A DNA stretch of 29,379 nucleotides from an uncultured Eubacteriales bacterium (GTDB taxonomy: Bacteria > Bacillota > Clostridia > Oscillospirales > Oscillospiraceae), in the NCBI GenBank assembly GCA_900549645.1, contig URPD01000017.1, positions 1 to 29,379 on the forward strand. Direction: 5' to 3'. Of this stretch, positions 23,319 through 29,379 are shown piece by piece. The notes under the pieces were generated by a model. It was not told the DNA's origin, ran no database searches, and saw only the letters and a program-made list of their open reading frames with translations. Positions within the stretch are counted from its first letter, which is position 1; every line of letters begins with the position of its first letter. The position numbers were made by a program, and so were the translations under genes.

Positions 23319-24623
23319 TTATTTTTCGGGCACCAGAACCTTGATGCCGCCCATGTACGGCCACAGGACTTCGGGGATGGTCACGCTGCCGTCGTCCTGA
23401 AGGTGATTTTCAAGGAATGCGATGAGCATACGCGGCGGAGCGACGACGGTATTGTTAAGGGTATGCGGCAGATACATCTTGCCGTCTGCACCCTTGACGC
23501 GCATTTTCAGGCGGCGAGCCTGTGCGTCGCCGAGGTTGGAGCAGGAGCAGACCTCGAAATACTTCTTCTGGCGGGGCGACCACGCCTCAATGTCGCAGGA
23601 CTTGACCTTGAGGTCGGCCAGATCGCCGGAGCAGCACTCCAGCTGGCGCACGGGTATCTCCATACTGCGGAACAGCTCGACGGAGTAGCGCCACATCTTC
23701 TCATACCAGTCCATGGAGTCCTCAGGCTTGCAGACAACTATCATCTCCTGCTTCTCAAACTGATGGATACGGTATACACCGCGCTCCTCAATGCCGTGCG
23801 CGCCCTTCTCCTTGCGGAAGCAGGGGGAGTAGCTGGTGAGAGTCTGCGGGAGTTTGTCTTCGGGGATTATCTGGTCGATGAACTTGCCTATCATGGAGTG
23901 CTCGGAGGTGCCGATGAGGTAGAGGTCTTCGCCCTCAATTTTGTACATCATGGCGTCCATATCAGTCTGGCTCATAACTCCCTCGACGACGTTGCCGTGT
24001 ATCATAAAGGGCGGGATGCAGTAGATGAAGCCCTTATTTATCATAAAATCGCGCGCGTAGGCCAGAACCGCGGAGTGCAGGCGGGCAATATTGCCCATGA
24101 GGTAGTAGAAGCCGTTGCCGGAGACGCGGCCTGCCGCGTCCATGTCGACGCCGTTGAAGCGCTCCATTATCTCAGTGTGGTAGGGAATATCAAAGTCGGG
24201 GACTACCGGCTCGCCGAAGCGCTGGACTTCAACGTTATAGCTGTCGTCCGGGCCGATGGGGACGCTGGGGTCGATGATATTCGGGATATTCAGCATGATT
24301 TCGTGGATACGCGCGGCATACTTCTCCTCCAGCGCCTCAAGCTCCGCGAGACGGTCGGCATTTGCCTTTACCTGCGCCTTTATCTTCTCGGCCTCTTCAA
24401 GCTTGGATGGGTCTTTCTTGGCCTGCCCCATGAGCATACCGATCTGCTTCGAAAGAGTGTTTCTGCTTGCGCGCAGATCGCTTGCTTCGGTTATTGCGGC
24501 GCGGTTCTTCGCGTCAAGCTCCAGCACCTCATCGACGAGGGGCAGCTTCGCATCCTGAAATTTCTTCTTGATGTTCTCGCGAACGGCGTCGGGATTATCT
24601 CTTACAAACTTTATGTCCAGCAT
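23319..24623 (-). CDS. serS: seryl-tRNA synthetase
   Basis: A 434-residue class II synthetase charging tRNA-Ser (and tRNA-Sec where present). The N-terminal coiled-coil arm (about 27-105) contacts the tRNA long variable arm. Motif 2 is FRKEKGAHG (269-277) with RGVYRIHQFEKQEM. Motif 3 is in TVVAPPRMLIAFLE. The substrate loop reads GTSEHS (238-243) where E. coli has a TAEVP-type loop, and CSGDLADLKVKSCDIEAW replaces the usual CTGDMGF region. It is therefore a divergent but intact SerRS, of a type I associate with Clostridia. It begins 16 bp after parB, with AGGAGAAG upstream. Confidence 0.95.
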   Translation of the reverse strand: MLDIKFVRDNPDAVRENIKKKFQDAKLPLVDEVLELDAKNRAAITEASDLRASRNTLSKQIGMLMGQAKKDPSKLEEAEKIKAQVKANADRLAELEALEEKYAARIHEIMLNIPNIIDPSVPIGPDDSYNVEVQRFGEPVVPDFDIPYHTEIMERFNGVDMDAAGRVSGNGFYYLMGNIARLHSAVLAYARDFMINKGFIYCIPPFMIHGNVVEGVMSQTDMDAMMYKIEGEDLYLIGTSEHSMIGKFIDQIIPEDKLPQTLTSYSPCFRKEKGAHGIEERGVYRIHQFEKQEMIVVCKPEDSMDWYEKMWRYSVELFRSMEIPVRQLECCSGDLADLKVKSCDIEAWSPRQKKYFEVCSCSNLGDAQARRLKMRVKGADGKMYLPHTLNNTVVAPPRMLIAFLENHLQDDGSVTIPEVLWPYMGGIKVLVPEK

Positions 24624-24639
24624 TTCTCTTCTCCTGTTT

Positions 24640-25500
24640 TTATAGTTTAAGTAATTTTTCTATCAGCGCTTCCCTATCGTCCGCGCCGTAAAATTCTATT
24701 TCTATCTTGCCGTTTCTCTTTCCTTCTATAAGCCTGACCTTGCGTCCGAGCTTTTTTGAAAGCTCGTTTGATACCTCGGCCGCATAGTCGACGTTGATCT
24801 CACTGCTTTCCTCTTTGGTCTGCTGTGACTCTCTGAAAATTTTTGCGGCCAGCTGCTCCGCCTTTCTGACGGAATAGTTCTTTCTTATTATCTCGTTTGC
24901 CGCGGCCAGCTGCTTTGACGGTTCCGAGACCGTAAGTATCGCGCGCGCGTGTCCCGCGGAAAGCTCGCCCTTTTCGACCATCTCCATGACCTGCGGCGCC
25001 AGCATCAGCAAGCGCATCGCGTTTGTGACGGCGGGACGCGAGCGGCCGACGCTTCGCGCGGCTTCATCCTGAGTCAGGCCGTATTCCTCAATGAGAAGCT
25101 TGTAGCCCTTTGCTTCCTCAATCGGATTCAAGTCCTCGCGCTGAAGATTTTCTACCAGCGCAAGCTCTGCTGTTCTGCGGTCGTCGGCCTCAATGACCCG
25201 CACCGGAACCTCGGTCAGTCCCGCGAGGCGTGAAGCGCGCCAGCGGCGCTCGCCCGCGATTATCTGATAATACCCGCTGTCGAGCTTCCTGACGGTGATG
25301 GGCTGGATCAGTCCGTACTGACGTATCGAGTCGGCCAGTGCCTCCAGCGCCTCCTGATCGAAGTATTCGCGCGGCTGCTCACTGCGCGGCTCGACCTTTG
25401 CTATCGGCAGGGTCAGTTGTTCGGCTTCGTCATCGTATTCGTCAGCGCCGAAGAGAACGCCAAGACCGGTGCCAAGCCCTTTCTTTTCTTTTGCTGCCAT
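24640..25500 (-). CDS. parB: chromosome partitioning protein ParB (Spo0J)
   Basis: A 286-residue CTP-dependent clamp that loads at parS, spreads along DNA and recruits condensin. The N-terminal GLGTGLGVLFG is the ParA-stimulating region. The nucleotide-binding box is AGERRWRAS (82-90), with ENLQREDLNPIEEA after it. The helix-turn-helix is LTQDEAARSVGRSRPAVTNA, and GELSAGHARAIL follows. A C-terminal dimerisation region ends the protein. The start has AGGAGGGG upstream and lies 9 bp after parA. Three parS-like sites lie just upstream of the operon. Confidence 0.96.
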   Translation of the reverse strand: MAAKEKKGLGTGLGVLFGADEYDDEAEQLTLPIAKVEPRSEQPREYFDQEALEALADSIRQYGLIQPITVRKLDSGYYQIIAGERRWRASRLAGLTEVPVRVIEADDRRTAELALVENLQREDLNPIEEAKGYKLLIEEYGLTQDEAARSVGRSRPAVTNAMRLLMLAPQVMEMVEKGELSAGHARAILTVSEPSKQLAAANEIIRKNYSVRKAEQLAAKIFRESQQTKEESSEINVDYAAEVSNELSKKLGRKVRLIEGKRNGKIEIEFYGADDREALIEKLLKL

Positions 25501-25509
25501 GTCCCCTCC

Positions 25510-26274
25510 TTAATTCTTCGAGGCGCTTCTCGCGTCAAACTCCTCGGCGAGAGCCATGTACGCCTTGCTGCCCTTGTTGTATTTTTCATATATCACGCCG
25601 GGTATCCCGTGGCTGGGCGCCTCGGAAAGCCTGATACTGCGCGGAATGACGGTGCCATAGACCTTGTCGCCAAGATATTTTCTCAGCTCGTTTGCGACCT
25701 GCGTCGTGAGATTCATGCGCGCGTCGTACATGGTGAGGATGATGCCCTCAATCTCAAGCCGCTTGTTCAGCCGCTTTTTGCACATCTTGATGCTGGTCAT
25801 CAGATCTGCAATGCCCTCAAGCGCGTAGTATTCGCACTGCATCGGGATAAGTACGCTGTCAGCCGCGACGAGTGCGTTGATGGTCAGCAGTTCGAGCGAT
25901 GGTGGACAGTCGATGAAAATATAGTCATAATCCGCGAACAGCGTCATCAGCGCGCTTTTCAGGACGAATTCCCTCTTGTCCGTGCCAATAAGCTCGACGG
26001 ACGCGGCGGCAAGCTCTTTGCCGGTCGGTATCACGTCGCCATAATCGGTGTGGCGGATGCAGTCCACGGCTGCCGTTTCATTTATCAGTATATCATAGGT
26101 GTTTGGACGGCTTGCCTTCGGAACACCCATGCCGGAGCTTGCGTTGCCCTGTGGGTCACAGTCGACGAGGAGCACACGCCTCCCCATTGTGTGAAGCGCC
26201 GCGCAGAGATTGACGCAGCTTGTGGTTTTGCCCACGCCGCCCTTCTGGTTAGCCACTGCTATTATCTTTGCCAA
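25510..26274 (-). CDS. parA: chromosome partitioning ATPase ParA (Soj), TTG start
   Basis: A 254-residue ParA/MinD-type ATPase, partner of ParB; in Bacillus, Soj also controls DnaA. The deviant Walker A KGGVGKTT (11-18) includes the signature lysine. Walker A' is LLVDCDPQGN, and Walker B is YIFIDCPPSLELLT. The start is TTG (26274-26272), with AGGGGTGAG upstream; this places MAKIIAVANQ at the expected N-terminus. A promoter with its -35 beside a parS site lies immediately upstream. It is the first gene of a unit that includes parB, serS and mscL. Confidence 0.96.
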   Translation of the reverse strand: MAKIIAVANQKGGVGKTTSCVNLCAALHTMGRRVLLVDCDPQGNASSGMGVPKASRPNTYDILINETAAVDCIRHTDYGDVIPTGKELAAASVELIGTDKREFVLKSALMTLFADYDYIFIDCPPSLELLTINALVAADSVLIPMQCEYYALEGIADLMTSIKMCKKRLNKRLEIEGIILTMYDARMNLTTQVANELRKYLGDKVYGTVIPRSIRLSEAPSHGIPGVIYEKYNKGSKAYMALAEEFDARSASKN

Positions 26275-26299
26275 GTTCTCACCCCTTTTTCATCTCAGC

Positions 26300-26328
26300 A
26301 TTATATCAGCAGCGGCGTCATATTGCAA
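26300..26328 (-). promoter_or_regulatory. parA promoter
   Basis: On the minus strand -35 TTGCAA (26323-26328) and -10 TATAAT (26300-26305) are 17 bp apart with extended TG (TGATATAATG). This is identical in hexamers, spacing and extended -10 to the dnaA promoter. The -35 directly abuts parS site 1 (26329-26344). Confidence 0.78.
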
Positions 26329-26344
26329 TGTTTCACATGAAACA
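26329..26344. promoter_or_regulatory. parS: parS site 1
   Basis: TGTTTCACATGAAACA differs at one base from the consensus TGTTTCACGTGAAACA (centre CACATG). It touches the parA -35 element, so ParB bound here could affect parA transcription. Confidence 0.9.
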
Positions 26345-26386
26345 TTTTTGAGTTTTCTAGCATCTTCACTTGTTAACCGATACCAA

Positions 26387-26402
26387 TGTTTCACGTGAAA
26401 CG
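26387..26402. promoter_or_regulatory. parS: parS site 2
   Basis: TGTTTCACGTGAAACG has the perfect CACGTG centre and differs from consensus only at the last base. It lies 58 bp from site 1, start to start. Confidence 0.92.
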
Positions 26403-26421
26403 TTCGGAGTTGTGCGCGCAT

Positions 26422-26437
26422 TGTTTCAAGTGAAACA
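26422..26437. promoter_or_regulatory. parS: parS site 3
   Basis: TGTTTCAAGTGAAACA differs from consensus at one central base (CAAGTG). It abuts the gpr stop codon (26438-26440) and lies 35 bp from site 2. Confidence 0.88.
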
Positions 26438-27289
26438 TCAGCCGACCAGCATGTCAATATCAGCAAGCGTTATATCTTTGTGCAGCGCGAGATTGACGCC
26501 GTAGGCGATGAGCCGCCCGGCGCGGCGCACGTCTGAGTCAATATTGCGCGGAGTCACAAACATACCGGCGACGGCGTCACCCCCGCCGAGGGTGGACGCG
26601 TCGATGACCGTCGGCACACCGACAGCCGCAACGGGGATGCCCAGCGTGTCGCGGTTCAGCGGCTCGCGGTCGTTGCCGACTCCCGAACCGGGCGCAATGC
26701 CGCTGTCGCAGACCTGCACCGTACGGCACAGGCGCGACGGGTCGGCGCCTGCCAATGCGTCGATTACGATAAGGCAGTCGGGCTTCAGCTCACGCACGAG
26801 CGTGCGTATCTGCGCCGCGCTCTCCATGCCGGTCGTACCGAGGACGCCCGTGCGGCACAGCACCGTCGAGCAGAAGCTCTCAAAGCCGGGGAGAGGCTTC
26901 AAATGGCGCGTGACCAGAGTGTAAGCCGCGGCGAGGTTGCCGAGCGCGTCTGGCGTGATGTCCGGGTTGCCGAGCGCGGCAATAAAGGCGGAGCCGATGC
27001 TGTCGGGCAGGCAGCGCCGCAGCAGCTCCGAGATTGCTTCCGCAGCACCGGCAAAGTTATCGCCGCCTCTGTCCATGAACGACGGCAGTTCAAGCGAGAA
27101 GTATTTGCCGATCGGCTTATTGAGCTTCTGCGCGCCGTTGTCGTCGAGAATCTCAACCGCCGTGACGCCAAAGCCGTGCAGCGTCTCCTCGTGCGCCTCA
27201 ACGCCGTGCAGCGCGGTCATTTCTCCGGCGTCGCCCTGCGCGATGCGCCGCGCTTCGCTCGCAAGATCTGTTCTTACATTTATTGCCAT
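26438..27289 (-). CDS. gpr: GPR spore protease (germination endopeptidase)
   Basis: A 283-residue aspartic-type protease (family A25) that degrades small acid-soluble spore proteins at germination. The start is the ATG at 27289 with GGAGG 6 nt upstream. The catalytic aspartates are Asp114 in ITPDALG and Asp177 in LIVIDALA, matching D127 and D193 of Bacillus megaterium GPR. The autoprocessing-like site VRTDLASEA (5-13) is kept, but only four residues precede VRTDLA, so the propeptide is shorter than in Bacillus. The protein is also shorter overall (Bacillus is about 370). It sits divergent from rpsT, the same neighbour it has in Bacillus. Expression should be forespore-specific. Confidence 0.94.
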   Translation of the reverse strand: MAINVRTDLASEARRIAQGDAGEMTALHGVEAHEETLHGFGVTAVEILDDNGAQKLNKPIGKYFSLELPSFMDRGGDNFAGAAEAISELLRRCLPDSIGSAFIAALGNPDITPDALGNLAAAYTLVTRHLKPLPGFESFCSTVLCRTGVLGTTGMESAAQIRTLVRELKPDCLIVIDALAGADPSRLCRTVQVCDSGIAPGSGVGNDREPLNRDTLGIPVAAVGVPTVIDASTLGGGDAVAGMFVTPRNIDSDVRRAGRLIAYGVNLALHKDITLADIDMLVG

Positions 27290-27319
27290 ATAATACCTCC
27301 GTGAAATCAATATCTTGTG

Positions 27320-27350
27320 TATTTTTCCCTGCCGCGCCGCATTAAATAAC
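27320..27350 (-). promoter_or_regulatory. candidate forespore sigma promoter for gpr
   Basis: On the minus strand GGGAAAAATA (27320-27329) fits the sigma-F -10 pattern GGNRANAHTR fully. A weak -35 GTTAT (27346-27350) lies 16 bp upstream. In Bacillus gpr is transcribed by SigF and SigG, so the motif is in the right place, about 30 bp from the start codon. The weak -35 keeps this tentative. Confidence 0.45.
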
Positions 27351-27386
27351 AAGAGAAAAAAATATTTGCTTTTTTCTAAAAAACAC

Positions 27387-27415
27387 TTGATTTTCAATAA
27401 CTTCTTTGCTATAAT
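27387..27415 (+). promoter_or_regulatory. rpsT promoter
   Basis: -35 TTGATT (27387-27392) and -10 TATAAT (27410-27415) are 17 bp apart. The leader carries a small GAGTC/GACTC hairpin (27426-27441) before the ribosome site AGGAGGAGGT (27450-27459). Confidence 0.8.
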
Positions 27416-27471
27416 CTTTTAACGCGAGTCCATGGTGACTCAATTTTATAGGAGGAGGTGGCGATCGAAAC

Positions 27472-27735
27472 ATGGCCAACATTAAATCTTCTGCCAAGAG
27501 GGACGAGAAGTCCAAGGAGCTCAGAGCAAAGAACCGCGCTGAGAAGACCGAGCTCAAGACCATGATTAAAAAGTTTGACGCAGCCGTTGCCGATGGCAAC
27601 CGCGATGCAGCCGTCAGTGCCTATAAAGTTGCCGTTAAGACTGTTGACCGCGCGGCCGGTAAGGGTCTGCTGCATAAGAATAATGCGGCGCACAAGAAGT
27701 CCGCGATGGATCTCAAGCTCAACGCTATGGAGTAA
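27472..27735 (+). CDS. rpsT: 30S ribosomal protein S20
   Basis: An 87-residue, Lys/Arg-rich helical protein that binds 16S rRNA early in small-subunit assembly. The start MANIKSSAKRDEKSKELRAKN and the later DRAAGKGLLHKNNAAHKKS are the typical S20 sequence. A strong promoter and a strong but slightly distant Shine-Dalgarno precede it, and an intrinsic terminator follows. It is monocistronic and divergent from gpr. It is the first plus-strand gene after the long minus-strand block. Confidence 0.97.
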   Translation: MANIKSSAKRDEKSKELRAKNRAEKTELKTMIKKFDAAVADGNRDAAVSAYKVAVKTVDRAAGKGLLHKNNAAHKKSAMDLKLNAME

Positions 27736-27752
27736 AGCATTAAATGCAAATT

Positions 27753-27781
27753 AAGACACAGCTTAGGCTGTGTCTTTTTTT
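27753..27781 (+). terminator. rpsT terminator
   Basis: AAGACACAGC (27753-27762) pairs with GCTGTGTCTT (27767-27776) around a TTAG loop, and a run of seven T follows. It is a textbook intrinsic terminator. Its stem shares the ACAC(A)GC core with the terminator at 22574-22600. Confidence 0.92.
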
Positions 27782-27797
27782 GTTGGGTAATATTAAG

Positions 27798-27826
27798 TTG
27801 ACGAAAAGCGCGGCGGGAAATATAAT
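27798..27826 (+). promoter_or_regulatory. promoter for the lipid kinase operon
   Basis: -35 TTGACG (27798-27803) and -10 TATAAT (27821-27826) are 17 bp apart. The leader is about 115 nt, long enough for regulation. It contains a possible 27-codon open frame (27842-27925) with a poor ribosome site. Confidence 0.8.
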
Positions 27827-27946
27827 GAGACGGAACATAAAATGTTAAAAACTTTCGGAACAGCCGCGAAAATCCGACGCACGGCGGCGAGAAAACCGGA
27901 GTTTTCAACATATACTCATAGATAAGTAAAAAAAGGAGAAAGCAGC

Positions 27947-28834
27947 ATGAAAAGGCTGATGCTTATAATAAACCCCGCGGCAGGGCGCGGCGGCTTCAGA
28001 AACGGACTGGGCGACGCGCTCAATCTGCTCGACAAGGGCGGCTGCCGCACGACACTGTTTTTCACCTCCGGACGCGGCGACGCGACGGAGTTTGCGGCGA
28101 AGTATGGCGCTGATTTTGACATAGTCGGCTGTGTCGGCGGGGATGGGACGCTCAGCGAGGTTCTGGCCGGGCTGATGCGGCTTGAGAATCCGCCAAAGGT
28201 CGGCTATATCCCGATGGGCACGGCAAACGACGTCGCCACGACGCTCGGCTTGCCGAAAAACGACACCGTCAGCGCCGCGCGGCGTATTCTCAACGGCGAG
28301 CCGCACCCCTTCGACGTGGGCGGCTTTGATAACGACAAGTATTTTGCATACATAGCGGCCTTCGGCGCGTTCACCGAGGTCAGCTACGCGACGCCGCAGA
28401 ACCAGAAAAAGCTGCTTGGGCATCTGGCCTATGTCCTTCAGGGCATGGCCGCGCTGCCGAAGCTGGAGAGCTACAACACCCGCGTCGAGTACGACGACGG
28501 GGTGTTCGAGGGGCGGCTCGTGTACGGCAGCATGTCGAATTCCACTTCCGTCGCGGGCATAGTCCGCCTGCGCGATGAGATGGTCTGCCTCGGCGACGGC
28601 GAGTCGGAGCTGGTGCTGGTGAAGGATCCGGGCAGCGTGGTCGGCTTCGGCGAGATCGTGGACAGCGTGCTGAGCCAGCGGTTTGACAGCGACAAGCTGC
28701 TGATCCTGCACACGAAGAAGGCAAAATTCACGTTTGAAAAGCCCGTTGCGTGGACGCGCGACGGCGAGGCCGGCGGCAAATACAGCGAAATAGAACTGCG
28801 CAACTACAAAGCGCCCGTCGAGATGATATTCTGA
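27947..28834 (+). CDS. YegS/BmrU-type diacylglycerol/lipid kinase
   Basis: A 295-residue kinase of the DAGK catalytic family. NPAAGRGG (9-16) and GGDGT (64-68) form the nucleotide site, and PMGTANDVATTLGLP (from 89) is the conserved GTxNDxA loop. The C-terminal domain has FDVGGFDNDKYFAYIAAFG and ends with a WTRDGEAGG motif, where DGE is typical. In Gram-positive bacteria relatives recycle diacylglycerol from lipoteichoic acid or phosphoglycerol turnover; the true substrate is not shown here. AAAGGAG precedes the ATG. The downstream membrane gene begins 21 bp later. Confidence 0.92.
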   Translation: MKRLMLIINPAAGRGGFRNGLGDALNLLDKGGCRTTLFFTSGRGDATEFAAKYGADFDIVGCVGGDGTLSEVLAGLMRLENPPKVGYIPMGTANDVATTLGLPKNDTVSAARRILNGEPHPFDVGGFDNDKYFAYIAAFGAFTEVSYATPQNQKKLLGHLAYVLQGMAALPKLESYNTRVEYDDGVFEGRLVYGSMSNSTSVAGIVRLRDEMVCLGDGESELVLVKDPGSVVGFGEIVDSVLSQRFDSDKLLILHTKKAKFTFEKPVAWTRDGEAGGKYSEIELRNYKAPVEMIF

Positions 28835-28855
28835 CGGGGGCGGACGGAGATACAC

Positions 28856-29269
28856 ATGAAACGACGGGGATCCCTGCTCAAGGACATGAGCATACTGTTA
28901 TTCTTTTCGGCGCTGGTGCGGGTGTTTTTCGCCTTTACCTGCCTGAACTTCTTCGCCTCGGCGATGAACCTGCGCCTGTTTGACAGTGCGCATGTGTGGC
29001 TGTACCGCAGCGCGATAACCGCGGCGATACTCGGCGGCGTTCTGGAGCTTATAGCCGGGTTCATGGGCGCGCTGTACTGCGAGGAGCCGCTGCTGGCGCA
29101 CAGGTGCATCGCATGGGGCGCGGCGGCGCTGGCACTAGGGCTTGCGGCAAACGTCATGCAGATAATCGTCGGCTACGGCGCGAGCGCTTACGTATGGCTT
29201 AGCGGCGTCGCCGTACCGGCGGTGTACATTCTCGGCGCGATACGGCTCAGACGAACGGTAAAGCAATAA
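28856..29269 (+). CDS. small four-span membrane protein, unknown function
   Basis: I do not recognise the family. The 137-residue protein has a basic N-terminus (MKRRGSLLKD) and about four hydrophobic spans (11-34, 52-74, 82-104, 108-128), and ends in a basic tail (RLRRTVKQ). There is no obvious catalytic motif. CGGAG lies upstream of the ATG. It follows the lipid kinase by 21 bp and shares its terminator, so a role at the membrane alongside the kinase is plausible but only inferred. Confidence 0.7.
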   Translation: MKRRGSLLKDMSILLFFSALVRVFFAFTCLNFFASAMNLRLFDSAHVWLYRSAITAAILGGVLELIAGFMGALYCEEPLLAHRCIAWGAAALALGLAANVMQIIVGYGASAYVWLSGVAVPAVYILGAIRLRRTVKQ

Positions 29270-29270
29270 A

Positions 29271-29305
29271 AAACCAGCTATGGATAAATTCCATAGCTGG
29301 TTTTT
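29271..29305. terminator. terminator of the lipid kinase operon
   Basis: AAACCAGCTATGG (29271-29283) pairs with CCATAGCTGGTTT (29291-29303). T-tracts on both outer sides allow function in either direction. It starts 2 bp after the stop codon of the last gene. Confidence 0.92.
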
Positions 29306-29347
29306 CAGCTTGTCAAAAAAGTCATGTGAGGACTTTTTTGACAAGCT
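29305..29347. repeat. hairpin repeat (copy 2), possible second terminator
   Basis: A perfect 17-bp inverted repeat: 29307-29323 pairs with 29331-29347 around a 7-nt loop. The stem contains AGCTTGTCAAAAAAGTC. Its left 21 bases (29305-29325) are identical to 22601-22621. No T-tract follows it on the plus strand, so it may serve a convergent gene beyond the window or be a mobile repeat. Confidence 0.7.
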
Positions 29348-29379
29348 TCATCCGCCGAGCATTTTGATATTATCAAAAT

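Noticed and set aside
23290..23364. Longer mscL start overlapping the end of serS
   Set aside because: MKKLFEEFKAF is the family start and has AGGAGA upstream; the extension is a serS shadow.
27290..27397. Longer gpr start
   Set aside because: The added residues are a Lys/Phe-rich stretch over a candidate promoter; GGAGG precedes ATG 27289.

Overview
The window looks like chromosome from a spore-forming, GC-rich member of the Clostridia, probably of the Oscillospirales/Ruminococcaceae type. The evidence is a GerA-type germinant receptor operon, a GPR spore protease gene next to rpsT, Firmicutes-style replication genes (dnaA, dnaN, an S4 gene, recF, remB, gyrB, gyrA) and parAB with parS sites. 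The taxon below class level is an inference from protein style, not a database result. The region is replication-origin proximal.

Layout, left to right. Positions 1-59 hold the 5' end of a 16S rRNA gene reading leftward, fed by two tandem, near-duplicated promoters (about 205-400). Divergent from it is a plus-strand germination operon gerA-gerC-gerB (443-4224), closed by a terminator shared with convergent glyA. From 4267 to 27289 every gene is on the minus strand. Read in transcription order these are gpr; parA-parB-serS-mscL; dnaA; dnaN-S4-recF-remB-gyrB-gyrA; a small membrane protein, rnhA, an ABC exporter and a GNAT acetyltransferase; mfd; a secreted parvulin-type foldase; and glyA. At 27290-27471 the strand switches, and rpsT, a YegS-type lipid kinase and a small membrane protein read rightward.

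How the genes work together. DnaA, the sliding clamp, RecF and both gyrase subunits initiate, run and repair replication. ParA, ParB and three parS sites segregate the origin. RNase HI, gyrase and Mfd, all in one co-directional run, relieve R-loops, supercoils and stalled RNA polymerase. GPR and the Ger receptor serve spore outgrowth. GlyA and SerS connect to one-carbon and serine metabolism. The rRNA operon and the minus-strand block read the same way, as expected for one replication arm.

Points of most interest: a cluster of three parS sites, one abutting the parA promoter; dnaA and parA promoters with identical hexamers and spacing; a candidate oriC with degenerate DnaA boxes and a DnaA-trio-like repeat in the dnaA-dnaN gap; glyA with no ATG, GTG or TTG start before its conserved N-terminus, leaving an AUA codon behind a good Shine-Dalgarno; and a large GC-rich palindromic element plus a hairpin arm, repeated 6.7 kb away, in the dnaA-mscL gap. 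I found no CRISPR array, transposase, prophage or tRNA, and no clearly new multi-gene system.
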